A DNA stretch of 64,000 nt from Burkholderiaceae bacterium (lineage in GTDB: Bacteria > Pseudomonadota > Gammaproteobacteria > Burkholderiales > Burkholderiaceae_C), in the NCBI GenBank assembly GCA_024235855.1, contig JACKLN010000007.1, positions 124,001 through 188,000 of the forward strand, read 5' to 3'. The translations under genes were made by a program, and so were the position numbers. How positions within the stretch are numbered: position 1 is the first letter of the stretch; every line of letters begins with the position of its first letter. Positions 35,423 through 43,487 of the stretch are shown here, piece after piece. The notes below the pieces were generated by a model. It was not told the origin of the DNA. It did no database searches and was given only the letters and a program-made list of their open reading frames with translations.

Positions 35423-36763
35423 TCAGTCACCAGCACGGCTAGCCGGGGTCGAGTCTAGGTAGTCGGCATAGCTGGTCGGCAGGGCAACACTCAACTGTCG
35501 GGCCACCCAGCGGATGTAGCGCTGGGTTGTTGCCAGATCGAGGTGCCCGAGTTGGTCCTTGATCTCCATGCGAATGATGTCGGTGGCCATGACGATGAGA
35601 CTTCGACCTGCTCCGTCGCCACGAGCCTTGAGATCGGCCTCATTCAACTTGAGCTCGCGCCAGAGCTTCATGCACGCCCACCAGTGTCTCCCCCCGTGTG
35701 GTGACCAGCCCTTGAAGGGCAGTGCGTCGACATTGCGCCAGCAGTTCGTCACACGGTCGTACCCGATCGGCAGCCCGGTCCGCTCATCCAGGAAGAGGTG
35801 GGGATCGCTCATGCGGCGGGCAAGCTCGGCTCCCTTAAACGCCGACTTCAACACGAGCAAGCTGCGGCGGCGGGCCTTGTCGTGGTAATCACGCAACCGG
35901 CGGGCGAGCGTCAGGGGCACCAGGATCTCGCGTTCAGGGCCGATTTTGTCGCCGTCGGATTCGCCGAACTTTCCGCCCTTGGTGCCATAGCGGATCGTCA
36001 CCACGATGTTCTGGTCCTCAGGCAGGGCCGTGGGGTTCACGATGACCCAGTCGGCTTCTCTCGGAGGAATGGTGTCGATGCGCCACCCGATCAATTCGGC
36101 CTTGCGGATGGCTGTCTGCAGCACCAACTCGCAGGCGAGCGCCATAGCAGGGCCATGCCGGCGCTCGACATCGGAGAGCCACAGCCCCAGTTGCTGATCG
36201 GTTGGAAGCTGCAGATCCTTGCGGCGCCGACGCGCTCGGCCCTTCCGCGCACGCACGGTACGAGTTGCTGAACCCGTTGAACGCGCCGAACCAACGTGGA
36301 TGTCACGCTCTTCCGTCGGCACGAGAAATCGCTGACGACGACCCTTGTCGGCCAGCCAGGCCAGGTACTCGCAGGCACGGTCAACACGCGCGTTGACCGT
36401 GCTCGGGCTCAGCGCGGCCTCGGTGACCGACCACGTGCCGGACAACATCTCAGACTGGTAACGCCCGTAGATGTGACGGACATAGTCGATCGTCTTGAGG
36501 TCCAGATTGCGTGTCCACGCGTACGACAGAAAGTCAGCCAGGGCATGAGCATAAGTTTGCTGGCTGCGGGGCGTGACTGGCGGTTGCTGACCGCCAACCG
36601 CGGGCGGCCAGTAGCCAAGACAGCGCTCGTAGAGGAACTCGTTGGCGTCCGCGTCGAATCTCGTCCCGCCGTCACCCATGATCACGGGCAGGTCGGCCGC
36701 ATGGGGGTACCCCATCGCCGCAAGGCGCTCGGCTTGGGGTTGAACGGCCGCGAATCGCTGCAT
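35423..36763 (-). CDS. tyrosine recombinase, first of trio (GinA-like)
   Basis: A 446-residue site-specific recombinase, nearest to the right island end. The SAM-like core-binding domain is about residues 65-140 (PRSQQTYAHALADFLSYAW). The catalytic domain has LQTAIRKAELIGWR (first Arg), SPHGGRHWWACMKL (H-x-x-R), and DQLGHLDLATTQRYIRW (His and nucleophile Tyr). It is the only one of the three of near-normal length and may carry most of the strand-exchange chemistry. The ATG at 36,763 is the first codon downstream of the 90-bp island-end region, so promoter and attachment site overlap. Expression could therefore change on excision. Confidence 0.9.
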   Translation of the reverse strand: MQRFAAVQPQAERLAAMGYPHAADLPVIMGDGGTRFDADANEFLYERCLGYWPPAVGGQQPPVTPRSQQTYAHALADFLSYAWTRNLDLKTIDYVRHIYGRYQSEMLSGTWSVTEAALSPSTVNARVDRACEYLAWLADKGRRQRFLVPTEERDIHVGSARSTGSATRTVRARKGRARRRRKDLQLPTDQQLGLWLSDVERRHGPAMALACELVLQTAIRKAELIGWRIDTIPPREADWVIVNPTALPEDQNIVVTIRYGTKGGKFGESDGDKIGPEREILVPLTLARRLRDYHDKARRRSLLVLKSAFKGAELARRMSDPHLFLDERTGLPIGYDRVTNCWRNVDALPFKGWSPHGGRHWWACMKLWRELKLNEADLKARGDGAGRSLIVMATDIIRMEIKDQLGHLDLATTQRYIRWVARQLSVALPTSYADYLDSTPASRAGD

Positions 36764-36860
36764 AACTTAGGTCATGATTACACAGATCTTTGTAACTGTC
36801 TATCCATCCAGCTTGCCACAAGCTCGACGCTGTCCTATCGTCGCTACATATAAATCGCAA
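36764..36860. promoter_or_regulatory. right island end: promoter region of the recombinase operon
   Basis: Ninety-odd AT-richer bases between the first recombinase and the junction. They hold an inverted repeat, TTACA (36,778-36,782) facing TGTAA (36,791-36,795) around CAGATCTT, and the terminal repeat itself. The recombinase promoter and attachment-site binding elements must lie here. Confidence 0.5.
36845..36858 (-). repeat. right terminal inverted repeat of the island
   Basis: Reads GCGATTTATATGTA on the minus strand and pairs with the left end at 7,192-7,210. Its outer bases (ATCGC, 36,854-36,858) are the resumption of the HNH reading frame. Confidence 0.7.
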
Positions 36861-37152
36861 TGTGTGCGCTTACTGCGGTGGACGGTTTGCCTTCGAGGAC
36901 CTGACCCGCGAACACATCGTGCCCGTGTCACGAGGCGGTCAGGACAGCTGGATGAACTGCATCACCGCCTGCAAGGCCTGCAATGGCCACAAGGGCAGCC
37001 GGCTGCCCGAAGAGGCGCACATGACGCTGCTCTACCTGCCCTACGTGCCCAGCCTGCACGAGGACATGATCCTGCGCGGCCGTCGCATCCTGGCCGACCA
37101 GATGGAGTTCCTGCTTGCCTCAGTGCCGCGCACGAGCCGCCTGCACGGCTGA
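36856..37152 (+). pseudogene. HNH endonuclease gene, 3' fragment split by the genomic island
   Basis: Ninety-eight codons plus stop encoding the catalytic half of the target protein: RNVCAYCGGRFAFEDLTREHIVP, then the Asn region WMNCITACKACN and the family tail LLYLPYVPSLHEDM with LADQMEFLLASVPRTSRLHG. It joins in frame to the fragment ending at 7,196. A GTG at 36,862 could in principle start a 97-residue product carrying the whole zinc/HNH core, so residual expression from an island promoter is possible but there is no ribosome site. GC content rises again here, marking the return to host chromosome. Confidence 0.85.
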
Positions 37153-37280
37153 ACCGCGCCACCTGGCGCCCCTGAACCCGACGTGACGTTCACGGCACTT
37201 TGCCCACGGGCACATTTCTTCACAGCATCCCGGTGCACCAACAGGGCCACAATGACGTTGCGCTGCCCTGGAGGACCGTG

Positions 37281-37757
37281 ATGAAACGCCTGACCCTTGC
37301 CCTGACCGTGGCCGCCCTCGCGGCCTGCACCACCACCAGCCCCGACGTGGTCCAGCGCGGTGACGCCCAGCGCCTGTCCACCGTCACCGATGCCACCGTG
37401 CTGTCGGTCCGGTCCGTGACGGTCGACGGCACCCAGTCCGGCATCGGCGCCACGGCCGGCGGCGTGGTGGGCGGCATCGCCGGTGCGTCGCGCGGCAACA
37501 GCCGCGAATCGGTGGCGCTGGGCGTCATCGGCGCGGTGGTCGGCGGCGTGATCGGCAATGCCGTCGAGCGCAGCTCCACCCGCGAGGACGCGCTGGAGAT
37601 CCTCGTCCAGCTCAAGAACGGCGAGCGCCGCGCCATCGTGCAGGCCAAGGGCGACGAGAACCTGCAGCCAGGCGACCCGGTGATCCTGGTGTCCACCGGC
37701 GGCAAGGTGCGCGTGACCAAGGCGCCGCCCACCACGGCCAGCGAACCGCGCAGCTGA
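37281..37757 (+). CDS. glycine-zipper outer-membrane lipoprotein (SlyB/Pcp-like)
   Basis: A 158-residue lipoprotein. The N-terminus MKRLTLALTVAALAAC has a lipobox with the acylated Cys at 16. The middle is a glycine-zipper: GIGATAGGVVGGIAGASRG then VALGVIGAVVGGVIGNAVE. The C-terminal domain (DALEILVQLKNGERRAIVQAKGDENLQPGDPVILVSTGGKVRVTK) is the typical beta domain of the SlyB/Pcp group. These proteins stabilise the outer membrane. The ATG at 37,281 follows a GGAGG site. It is monocistronic in appearance, lying between the split HNH gene and a SapC-family gene. Confidence 0.88.
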   Translation: MKRLTLALTVAALAACTTTSPDVVQRGDAQRLSTVTDATVLSVRSVTVDGTQSGIGATAGGVVGGIAGASRGNSRESVALGVIGAVVGGVIGNAVERSSTREDALEILVQLKNGERRAIVQAKGDENLQPGDPVILVSTGGKVRVTKAPPTTASEPRS

Positions 37758-37957
37758 CGGCGTCGGGTGGGTGCCGGCAGCGCCCCCACGGCAATACATG
37801 ACTTGCCTGTCGTCGGCAGCCTGCATACCAGCCTGGCGCCTGACCACACCTGATCTGGCGTGAGCGCCTTCCACTTCGCCGTCCACGACTGCGCATGGGG
37901 CCTGGCATGGGCATGCGGCGAGAATGAACGCCAGCACCGAGCCAGGAAAGGAACGCC

Positions 37958-38716
37958 ATGTTCGAGAAGGTCGTCCCCGTCAATCGCGAACGGCACGCCA
38001 AGGTGCGCATCCGGGAGATGAAGGGCTTCGGCTTTGCGGCGAAGTTCCACATCGCGTACCTCACGATGCACGAGTTCCCGCGTGCGGCTGGCGTCTACGC
38101 CATCGTGTTCCTCGACGACGAGCGCAGCGACAGCTTCCGTCCGGTGGCGCTGATCGGGCTGGACGCCGGCGAGAACCTGTTCGTCTCGGCGGACGGTGCG
38201 TGGGAGGCCTCGTACGTGCCTGCCATCATCCGACGCTACCCGTTTGCCCTTGCTGCGGCCGGCACCGAGGGCCAGTTCACGATCTGCATCGACGAAGGCA
38301 GCGAACTCGTCAGCGATACCGAGGGCAATGCGCTGTTCGACGAGAACGGGGAGCCGACCCAGGTCATCGAAAACGTCAAGCGCTACCTGGCCGAGCTGCA
38401 GCAGATGGACCAGGCGACCCAGGCGTTCTGTGCATGGCTGAAGGCCAACAACATGTTCACGCCACTGAGCATGCGGGTGCGCGACCACGACAAGGTCAGG
38501 AACATCGCCGGCTGCTACGTCGTCAGCGAAGAGCGGCTGAACAATTTGTCGGACGAACGCTTCCTCGAACTGCGCAGCAAGCGCTTCCTGCCGGCCATCT
38601 ACGCTCAGCTGATGTCGCTGGCCCAGATAGATCGGCTGATCACGCTGAAGGACCGTCGGGTGGCCGAGGCTGCACAGGCGGTCGCCGACTCGCGGCACGA
38701 CGGCCGGCAGGACTGA
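37958..38716 (+). CDS. SapC-family protein
   Basis: A 252-residue protein with the SapC-family pattern: MFEKVVPVNRERHAKVRI near the start, HEFPRAAGVYAIVFLDD, EASYVPAIIRRYPFAL, then LFDENGEPTQVIENVKRYLAEL. The family is named after an S-layer-associated protein of Campylobacter but occurs widely in proteobacteria without S-layers, so the function here is unknown. There is no signal peptide. The GTG-free ATG at 37,958 follows GGAAAGGAA at about the right distance. Two hundred bases of non-coding DNA precede it. No partner gene is adjacent. Confidence 0.88.
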   Translation: MFEKVVPVNRERHAKVRIREMKGFGFAAKFHIAYLTMHEFPRAAGVYAIVFLDDERSDSFRPVALIGLDAGENLFVSADGAWEASYVPAIIRRYPFALAAAGTEGQFTICIDEGSELVSDTEGNALFDENGEPTQVIENVKRYLAELQQMDQATQAFCAWLKANNMFTPLSMRVRDHDKVRNIAGCYVVSEERLNNLSDERFLELRSKRFLPAIYAQLMSLAQIDRLITLKDRRVAEAAQAVADSRHDGRQD

Positions 38717-38801
38717 TCGGCCGTTCCCGTGTGCGCAAGCGCATCGGCCCGTTGCGGACGCGGCGGGCGTGCGCGCAACATTGATTCCCACACCACCGGG
38801 T

Positions 38802-38823
38802 GAAGGTGCGGTGACGCACCTTC
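38802..38823 (-). terminator. hairpin downstream of the CAU tRNA
   Basis: GAAGGTGCG and CGCACCTTC form a perfect 9-bp stem with a GTGA loop, 4 nt beyond the tRNA 3' end on the minus strand. It is a likely stop or processing signal for the tRNA transcript. It has no U-tract. Confidence 0.5.
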
Positions 38824-38827
38824 AAAC

Positions 38828-38904
38828 TGGTAGGCCGTGTTGGACTTGAACCAACGACCAAAGGATTATGAGTCCTCTGCTCTGACCAACTGAGCTAACG
38901 GCCC
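38828..38904 (-). tRNA. tRNA with CAU anticodon (elongator Met or Ile2)
   Basis: A 77-nt cloverleaf including encoded CCA. The acceptor GGGCCGT pairs with ACGGCCT, the D-arm is GCTCAGTTGGTCAGAGC, the anticodon loop is CTCATAA with anticodon CAT, and the T-arm contains GTTCAAG. The T-arm and variable-loop sequence (TTGGTCG) resembles Ile2 tRNAs, whose CAU is modified to lysidine, while the acceptor is also compatible with elongator Met. It is not an initiator tRNA, because the anticodon stem lacks the three G-C pairs. It lies downstream of hrcA on the same strand. Confidence 0.9.
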
Positions 38905-38949
38905 GCCAGCGTGGATTCTAGGAGGCGGGCCGGCATGGGGCCGCCGAAC

Positions 38950-39978
38950 CTACTTCTGCGACAGCGCGTGCCCCACCAGCCGCGCCGTGATGTCGACGAT
39001 CTGGATCATGCGGTCGTAGGGCATGCGCGTGGGGCCGATGACGCCCAGGGTGCCGACCACGCGGCCGTCGACCTCGTACGGCGCCGTCACCACCGACAGC
39101 GAATCGTACGGCACCACCTGGCTCTCGCCGCCGATGAAGATGCGCACGCCTTCGGCGCGGCTGGACACTTCCAGCAGGCGCATCAGCTCGGTCTTCTGCT
39201 CGAAGAGGTCGAACATGCGGCGCAGGCTGCCCATGTCGTCGGCCAGGTCGCTCACGCCCAGCAGGTTGCGCTCGCCGGAGACGACGACGTTGTCGCTGCT
39301 TTCCTGCATCACCTCGCTGCCGGCGTCCACGGCAGCCTGCATCAGCGCCGCGATCTCGCCGCGCAGGGCGTCGATCTCCGACTTCAGGCGCGCACGCACC
39401 TCGTCGATCGTCAGCCCGGCGTAGTGGGCGTTGAGGAAGTTGGTGGCCTCCTGCAGTTCACTCGCGGTGTAGTCGCGGGCGGTGAAGATGACGCGGTTCT
39501 GCACGTCGCCGTCGGGCGCCACCAGGATCACCAGCATGCGCTTCTCGCCCAGGCGCAGGAACTCGATGTGGCGGAACACGCCGGCCTTGCGCGGCGCACT
39601 GACCACGCCGACGAAGTGGCTCAGGTTGGACAGCAGCGACGCCGCCTGCGTGATCACGCGCTGCGGCTGGTCGGGTTGCAGCAGGGCCGCCACCTCGGGG
39701 TCGGGCTGCGCGGCATCCAGCGGGCGCACCGTGAGCATGGTGTCGACGAAGAGCCGGTACCCACGCGCGGTGGGCACGCGGCCGGCCGACGTGTGCGGGC
39801 TGGCGATGAGCCCGGCCTCCTCCAGGTCGGCCATCACGTTGCGGATGGTGGCCGGCGAGAGGTCCAGCCCCGAGGCCCGCGACAGCGTACGCGACCCCAC
39901 CGGCGTGCCGTCGGCGATGTAGCGCTCCACGAGCGCTTTCAGCAGGGTTCTGGCGCGGTCGTCCAGCATGGTTTTCAT
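38950..39978 (-). CDS. hrcA: heat-inducible transcription repressor HrcA
   Basis: A 342-residue HrcA, which represses chaperone operons by binding CIRCE elements and is itself folded by GroEL. The N-terminal winged helix is clear (LLKALVERYIADGTPVGSRTLSRASGLDLSPATIRNVMADLEEAGLIASPHTSAGRVPT). The central GAF-like and dimerisation regions follow, with the conserved end VGTLGVIGPTRMPYDRMIQIVDITARLVGHAL. It starts at 39,978 or three codons later at 39,969 (MLDDRAR). It is divergent from nadK. No CIRCE repeat is visible upstream, so it is probably not strongly self-regulated. Confidence 0.95.
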   Translation of the reverse strand: MKTMLDDRARTLLKALVERYIADGTPVGSRTLSRASGLDLSPATIRNVMADLEEAGLIASPHTSAGRVPTARGYRLFVDTMLTVRPLDAAQPDPEVAALLQPDQPQRVITQAASLLSNLSHFVGVVSAPRKAGVFRHIEFLRLGEKRMLVILVAPDGDVQNRVIFTARDYTASELQEATNFLNAHYAGLTIDEVRARLKSEIDALRGEIAALMQAAVDAGSEVMQESSDNVVVSGERNLLGVSDLADDMGSLRRMFDLFEQKTELMRLLEVSSRAEGVRIFIGGESQVVPYDSLSVVTAPYEVDGRVVGTLGVIGPTRMPYDRMIQIVDITARLVGHALSQK

Positions 39979-40039
39979 TGTAGTGAGCCGGCGTCCCCAC
40001 GGCCTCGCCGGCCGAAGACCCTATGGTGTAATGCGCCGC

Positions 40040-40915
40040 ATGCCGAGCCGCTTTCGACATGCTGCCATCGTCGGCAAGTACCAGGCGCGCGGCATCCGCC
40101 CGCTGCTGGAGGAGATCGCCCAGTTCCTGGTCGCCCAGGGCCTGGACGTGTCCTTCGAGCGCGACACCGCACAGGCCACCGGCGTCACAGACTACGACGT
40201 GGTCGCCCCCGGCGCGCTGGGCGTGGCCTGCGACCTCGGCGTCGTCGTGGGTGGCGACGGCACGATGCTGGGCATCGCGCGCGAGGTGGCGCGCCACGGC
40301 CTGCCGCTGGTGGGCATCAACCAGGGCCGCCTGGGCTTCATCACCGACGTGCCGGCCAACCACTGGCGCGAGGCCTTGGGCCCGATGATCGCCGGCGACT
40401 ACGAGGAAGAGCACCGCAGCATGCTCGAGGGTTCGGTGTGGCGCGACGGCGAGCGCATCTTCTCCGGCCTGTCGCTCAACGACGTGGTGGTCAGCCGCGG
40501 CGCCACCGCCGGCATGGTGGAAGTGCGCATCGACGTCGGCGACGACTTCGTGGCCAACATGCGCGCCGACGGTGTCATCGTGGCCACGCCCACCGGGTCC
40601 ACGGCCTATGCGCTGTCGGCCGGCGGGCCCATCCTGCACCCGGCCATCGGCGGCTGGGTGGTCGTGCCGATCGCTTCGCACACGCTGTCCAACCGGCCCA
40701 TCGTGCTGCCCGACGCCGGCGAGGTGCGCATCGGCATCGTGCAGGGCAAGGACGTCTCCGCCAACTTCGACATGCACAACCTGGCCAGCCTGCTGCATGG
40801 CGACCAGATCCGCGTGCGCCGCTCGGCGCACAAGGTGCGCTTCCTGCACCCGCGCGGCTGGAGCTACTACGCCACACTGCGGCGCAAGCTGCGCTGGTAT
40901 GAGGGCGTGGTCTGA
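40040..40915 (+). CDS. nadK: NAD kinase
   Basis: Phosphorylates NAD to NADP. A 291-residue protein with the family hallmarks VVVGGDGTMLGIAR (GGDG), NQGRLGFITD, SLNDVVVSRG (NE/D motif) and ADGVIVATPTGSTAY. The ATG at 40,040 (MPSRFRHAAIVGKYQARG) is preferred to one three codons earlier because it matches the usual N-terminus. It is separated from recN by only 2 nt, forming the hrcA/nadK-recN arrangement typical of Burkholderiales. Confidence 0.95.
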   Translation: MPSRFRHAAIVGKYQARGIRPLLEEIAQFLVAQGLDVSFERDTAQATGVTDYDVVAPGALGVACDLGVVVGGDGTMLGIAREVARHGLPLVGINQGRLGFITDVPANHWREALGPMIAGDYEEEHRSMLEGSVWRDGERIFSGLSLNDVVVSRGATAGMVEVRIDVGDDFVANMRADGVIVATPTGSTAYALSAGGPILHPAIGGWVVVPIASHTLSNRPIVLPDAGEVRIGIVQGKDVSANFDMHNLASLLHGDQIRVRRSAHKVRFLHPRGWSYYATLRRKLRWYEGVV

Positions 40916-40917
40916 CC

Positions 40918-42594
40918 ATGTTGAGGCGCTTGTCCATCCGTGACGTGGTCCTCGTCACCGAACTCGATCTCGAGTTCGGCCCCGGCTTCACCGTGCTCAC
41001 CGGCGAGACCGGCGCGGGCAAGTCCATCCTGATCGATGCGCTGCAGTTCGCGCTCGGCGCGCGGGCGGACGCCGGCCTGGTGCGCGAAGGCGCCTCACGG
41101 GCGGAAGTCAGCGCCGAGTTCGACCTGCCGTCCGCCCTGCGCGCCTGGCTGGACGATGCAGGGTTCTCAGCCGACGAGGGCCTCCTGCTGCTGCGCCGCA
41201 GCGTGGACGCGCAGGGTCGCAGCCGCGCCTGGATCAACGGCAGCGCGGCCACGGTGGCGCAGCTGCGCGAGGCCGCCGAGACGCTGGTGGAGATCCACGG
41301 CCAGCACGCCTGGCAGAGCCTGACGAAGCCCGTCGCCGTGCGTGCGCTGCTGGATGCCGAGGCCGGCGTCGACGGCCGGGCGCTGCGCGCCGCCTGGGAC
41401 GACTGGCGCGCCCGGCGCGCCGCCCTGGACGACGCGCGCGCGCGCCGCGATGGTCTGGACCGCGAACGCGAGCGGCTGGCGTGGCAGATCGGCGAGCTCG
41501 ACGCGCTGGCGCCGGCCGAAGGCGAATGGGCCGAACTGGAGGCCGAACACGAGCGACTGGCCCATGGGCAGGCGCTGATCGACGGCGCGCAGTCGGCCGT
41601 CCAGGCACTGTCCGAAGGCGAGCCCGCGGCCGATGGCCTGCTGCAGCGCGCCATCGACGCCCTGGACGAGGTGGTACGCCACGATGCGCAGCTGGCCCCG
41701 GTGCTGGACGTGCTCCGCAGCGCCCAGGCGCAGGTGGACGACGCGGCGCACACGCTGTCGGCCTACCTGGGCCGGGCCGAGCCCGACCCGCAGCGGCTGG
41801 CGGAACTCGACACGAGGCTGGCGGCCTGGCTGTCACTGGCACGGCGCTACCGGCGCCAGCCCGAGGAGCTGCCAGCGCTGCTGGCCAGCTGGCAGGCCGA
41901 ACTGCAGGCGCTGGACGCCGCCACCGACCTCGACGCGCTGGAGCGCGCCTGCGCGGCGGCGGAAGCGGCCTGGCGACGCGAGGCCAAGGCGGTCTCGGCC
42001 CTGCGCCGCAAGGCCGCCCCGAAGCTGGCCAGCGCGGTGACGGCCGCGATGCAGCAGCTGGGCATGGACGGTGGCCGCTTCGACGTGGCCCTGGTGCCCG
42101 AGGACGCACCGCAGGCCCACGGCCTGGAAGGCGTGGAACTGCGTGTGGCCGGCCATGCCGGCAGCACGCCGCGGGCCCTGGCCAAGGTGGCCTCGGGCGG
42201 CGAACTGTCGCGGCTGGCGCTGGCCATTGCCGTGACCACGGCAGCCCAGCAGGTGCAGGCCGGGGCACCGGCCCCGGCGCTGATCTTCGACGAGATCGAC
42301 GCCGGCGTCGGCGGCAGCGTGGCCGACAGCGTGGGCCGGCTGATGAAGCAGCTCGGCGCGCACCTGCAGGTCTTTGCCGTCACCCACCTGGCGCAGGTGG
42401 CCGCCTGCGCCGACGGCCATTTCGTGGTCAGCAAGGCGCTGCAAGGCGAGCGCACCGTGAGCGACGTGCAGCCCGTGGCCGGCGAAGCCCGGGTCAGCGA
42501 GATCGCGCGCATGCTCGGCGGCGAACGGCTGGCGCCGGCCACCAGCCGGGCGCACGCCGAGGCCATGCTGGGTCAGGGCGGCCAGGGCCGATGA
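40918..42594 (+). CDS. recN: DNA repair protein RecN
   Basis: A 558-residue SMC-like ATPase that acts early in double-strand-break repair. Walker A is LTGETGAGKSILIDAL near the N-terminus, the ABC signature is ASGGELSRLALAIAV, and Walker B is ALIFDEIDAGVGGSVAD, followed by FAVTHLAQVAACAD. The long middle is a coiled coil rich in Ala, Leu, Arg and Glu. Its TGA overlaps the rapZ start (ATGA). No LexA-type operator is recognised upstream, and the gene directly follows nadK, so it is likely co-transcribed. Confidence 0.95.
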   Translation: MLRRLSIRDVVLVTELDLEFGPGFTVLTGETGAGKSILIDALQFALGARADAGLVREGASRAEVSAEFDLPSALRAWLDDAGFSADEGLLLLRRSVDAQGRSRAWINGSAATVAQLREAAETLVEIHGQHAWQSLTKPVAVRALLDAEAGVDGRALRAAWDDWRARRAALDDARARRDGLDRERERLAWQIGELDALAPAEGEWAELEAEHERLAHGQALIDGAQSAVQALSEGEPAADGLLQRAIDALDEVVRHDAQLAPVLDVLRSAQAQVDDAAHTLSAYLGRAEPDPQRLAELDTRLAAWLSLARRYRRQPEELPALLASWQAELQALDAATDLDALERACAAAEAAWRREAKAVSALRRKAAPKLASAVTAAMQQLGMDGGRFDVALVPEDAPQAHGLEGVELRVAGHAGSTPRALAKVASGGELSRLALAIAVTTAAQQVQAGAPAPALIFDEIDAGVGGSVADSVGRLMKQLGAHLQVFAVTHLAQVAACADGHFVVSKALQGERTVSDVQPVAGEARVSEIARMLGGERLAPATSRAHAEAMLGQGGQGR

Positions 42595-43487
42595 ACGCGC
42601 CCGCGGGCACGCCCGGCGGGGCCGAAGTCGTGCTGGTGACCGGCATGTCCGGCTCCGGCAAGTCGGTGGCGCTGCACGCCCTGGAGGACGCCGGCTATTT
42701 CTGCTGCGACAACCTGCCGCCGGAACTGCTGCGCGACTTCATCCGCCTGGAGCAGGAGCGCTTCACCTCCCGCCTGGCGGTGGCGGTGGACGTGCGCACC
42801 GCCGGTTCGCTGCCGCAACTGCTGCCGCTGGTGCGCCAGCTGCGCGACGAAGGTCAGCACGTGCGCGTGCTGTTCCTGGATGCCAGCCCGGAGACGCTGC
42901 TGCGGCGCTTTTCGGAGACGCGCCGCCCGCATCCGCTGACGGCGGTGGAGGGCGAGCTGTCGCGGGCGTTGATCGAGGCCCTGGAGATGGAGCGCGAGCT
43001 GCTGTCCAGCGTGCGCGACATCGCCACCGTGGTCGACACCAGCCAGCTGCGGCCGGCGCAATTGCGCACCTGGGTGCGCGATCTCGTCGGCGTGCCGCCG
43101 GCACACCTGACCCTGGTGTTCGAGAGCTTCGCCTTCAAGCACGGCGTGCCGCTCGACGCCGACCTGGTGTTCGACGTGCGCGTGCTGCCCAACCCGTTCT
43201 ACATCCGCGAGCTGCGCCCGCTCACCGGCCGCGACGAACCCGTGGCCCAGTACCTGCGTGCGCAGCCCGAGGTGGAGACGATGACCGGCCAGATCGAGGC
43301 CTTCGTGCGCCACTGGTTGCCGGCGCTGCGTGCCGACCAGCGCGCCTACCTGACGGTGTGCATGGGCTGCACCGGCGGCCAGCACCGGTCGGTCTTCATC
43401 ACCGAGACGCTGGCGGCACGCTTCCGCCGCGAGGTGACGACGCTGGTGCGTCACCGCGAACTGGACGCCAAGGCCGATGGCCACTGA
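42591..43487 (+). CDS. rapZ: RNase adapter protein RapZ
   Basis: A 298-residue nucleotide-binding protein. The P-loop is LVTGMSGSGKSVALHALEDAGYFCCDNLP. The central RFSETRRPHPL block and the C-terminal LTVCMGCTGGQHRSVFITETLA are diagnostic of the family. In enterobacteria RapZ guides RNase E to the sRNA GlmZ; in betaproteobacteria its RNA target is less clear. It overlaps recN by 4 nt and the next gene by 11 nt, so it belongs to the nadK-recN-rapZ run rather than the rpoN/PTS cluster in which it is often found. Confidence 0.95.
   Translation: MNAPAGTPGGAEVVLVTGMSGSGKSVALHALEDAGYFCCDNLPPELLRDFIRLEQERFTSRLAVAVDVRTAGSLPQLLPLVRQLRDEGQHVRVLFLDASPETLLRRFSETRRPHPLTAVEGELSRALIEALEMERELLSSVRDIATVVDTSQLRPAQLRTWVRDLVGVPPAHLTLVFESFAFKHGVPLDADLVFDVRVLPNPFYIRELRPLTGRDEPVAQYLRAQPEVETMTGQIEAFVRHWLPALRADQRAYLTVCMGCTGGQHRSVFITETLAARFRREVTTLVRHRELDAKADGH

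Larger units (their letters stand above)
7197..36855. mobile_element. GInt-like genomic island carrying a defence cluster, inserted in an HNH endonuclease gene
   Basis: The limits follow from the disrupted gene: the left half of an HNH reading frame stops at 7,196 and the right half resumes in phase at 36,856. The target reconstructs to GCGATCGC. Only the dinucleotide AT is shared at both junctions, so there is no long direct repeat. At the right end lie three large tyrosine recombinase genes plus a small coiled-coil gene in one operon, the arrangement of ginABCD in GInt islands. At the left end is a full-length HNH gene related to the target. Cargo is type 3 BREX, an ATPase/Dam cassette and a nuclease/regulator pair. 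GC content looks lower than in the flanking chromosome, most clearly at 7.2-12 kb, 21-22.8 kb and 27.5-35 kb. There are no conjugation, replication or phage structural genes, so spread between cells must rely on helper routes. Confidence 0.85.

Noticed and set aside
30777..36763. Recombinase trio as a Tn554 or RIT element
   Set aside because: The proteins are much larger than Tn554 TnpA/TnpB or RIT recombinases and are followed by a GinD-like gene; GInt fits better, though I cannot run the phylogeny.
38828..38904. tRNA as attachment site of the island
   Set aside because: The tRNA is 2 kb outside the island end and no copy of its 3' end occurs at either junction.
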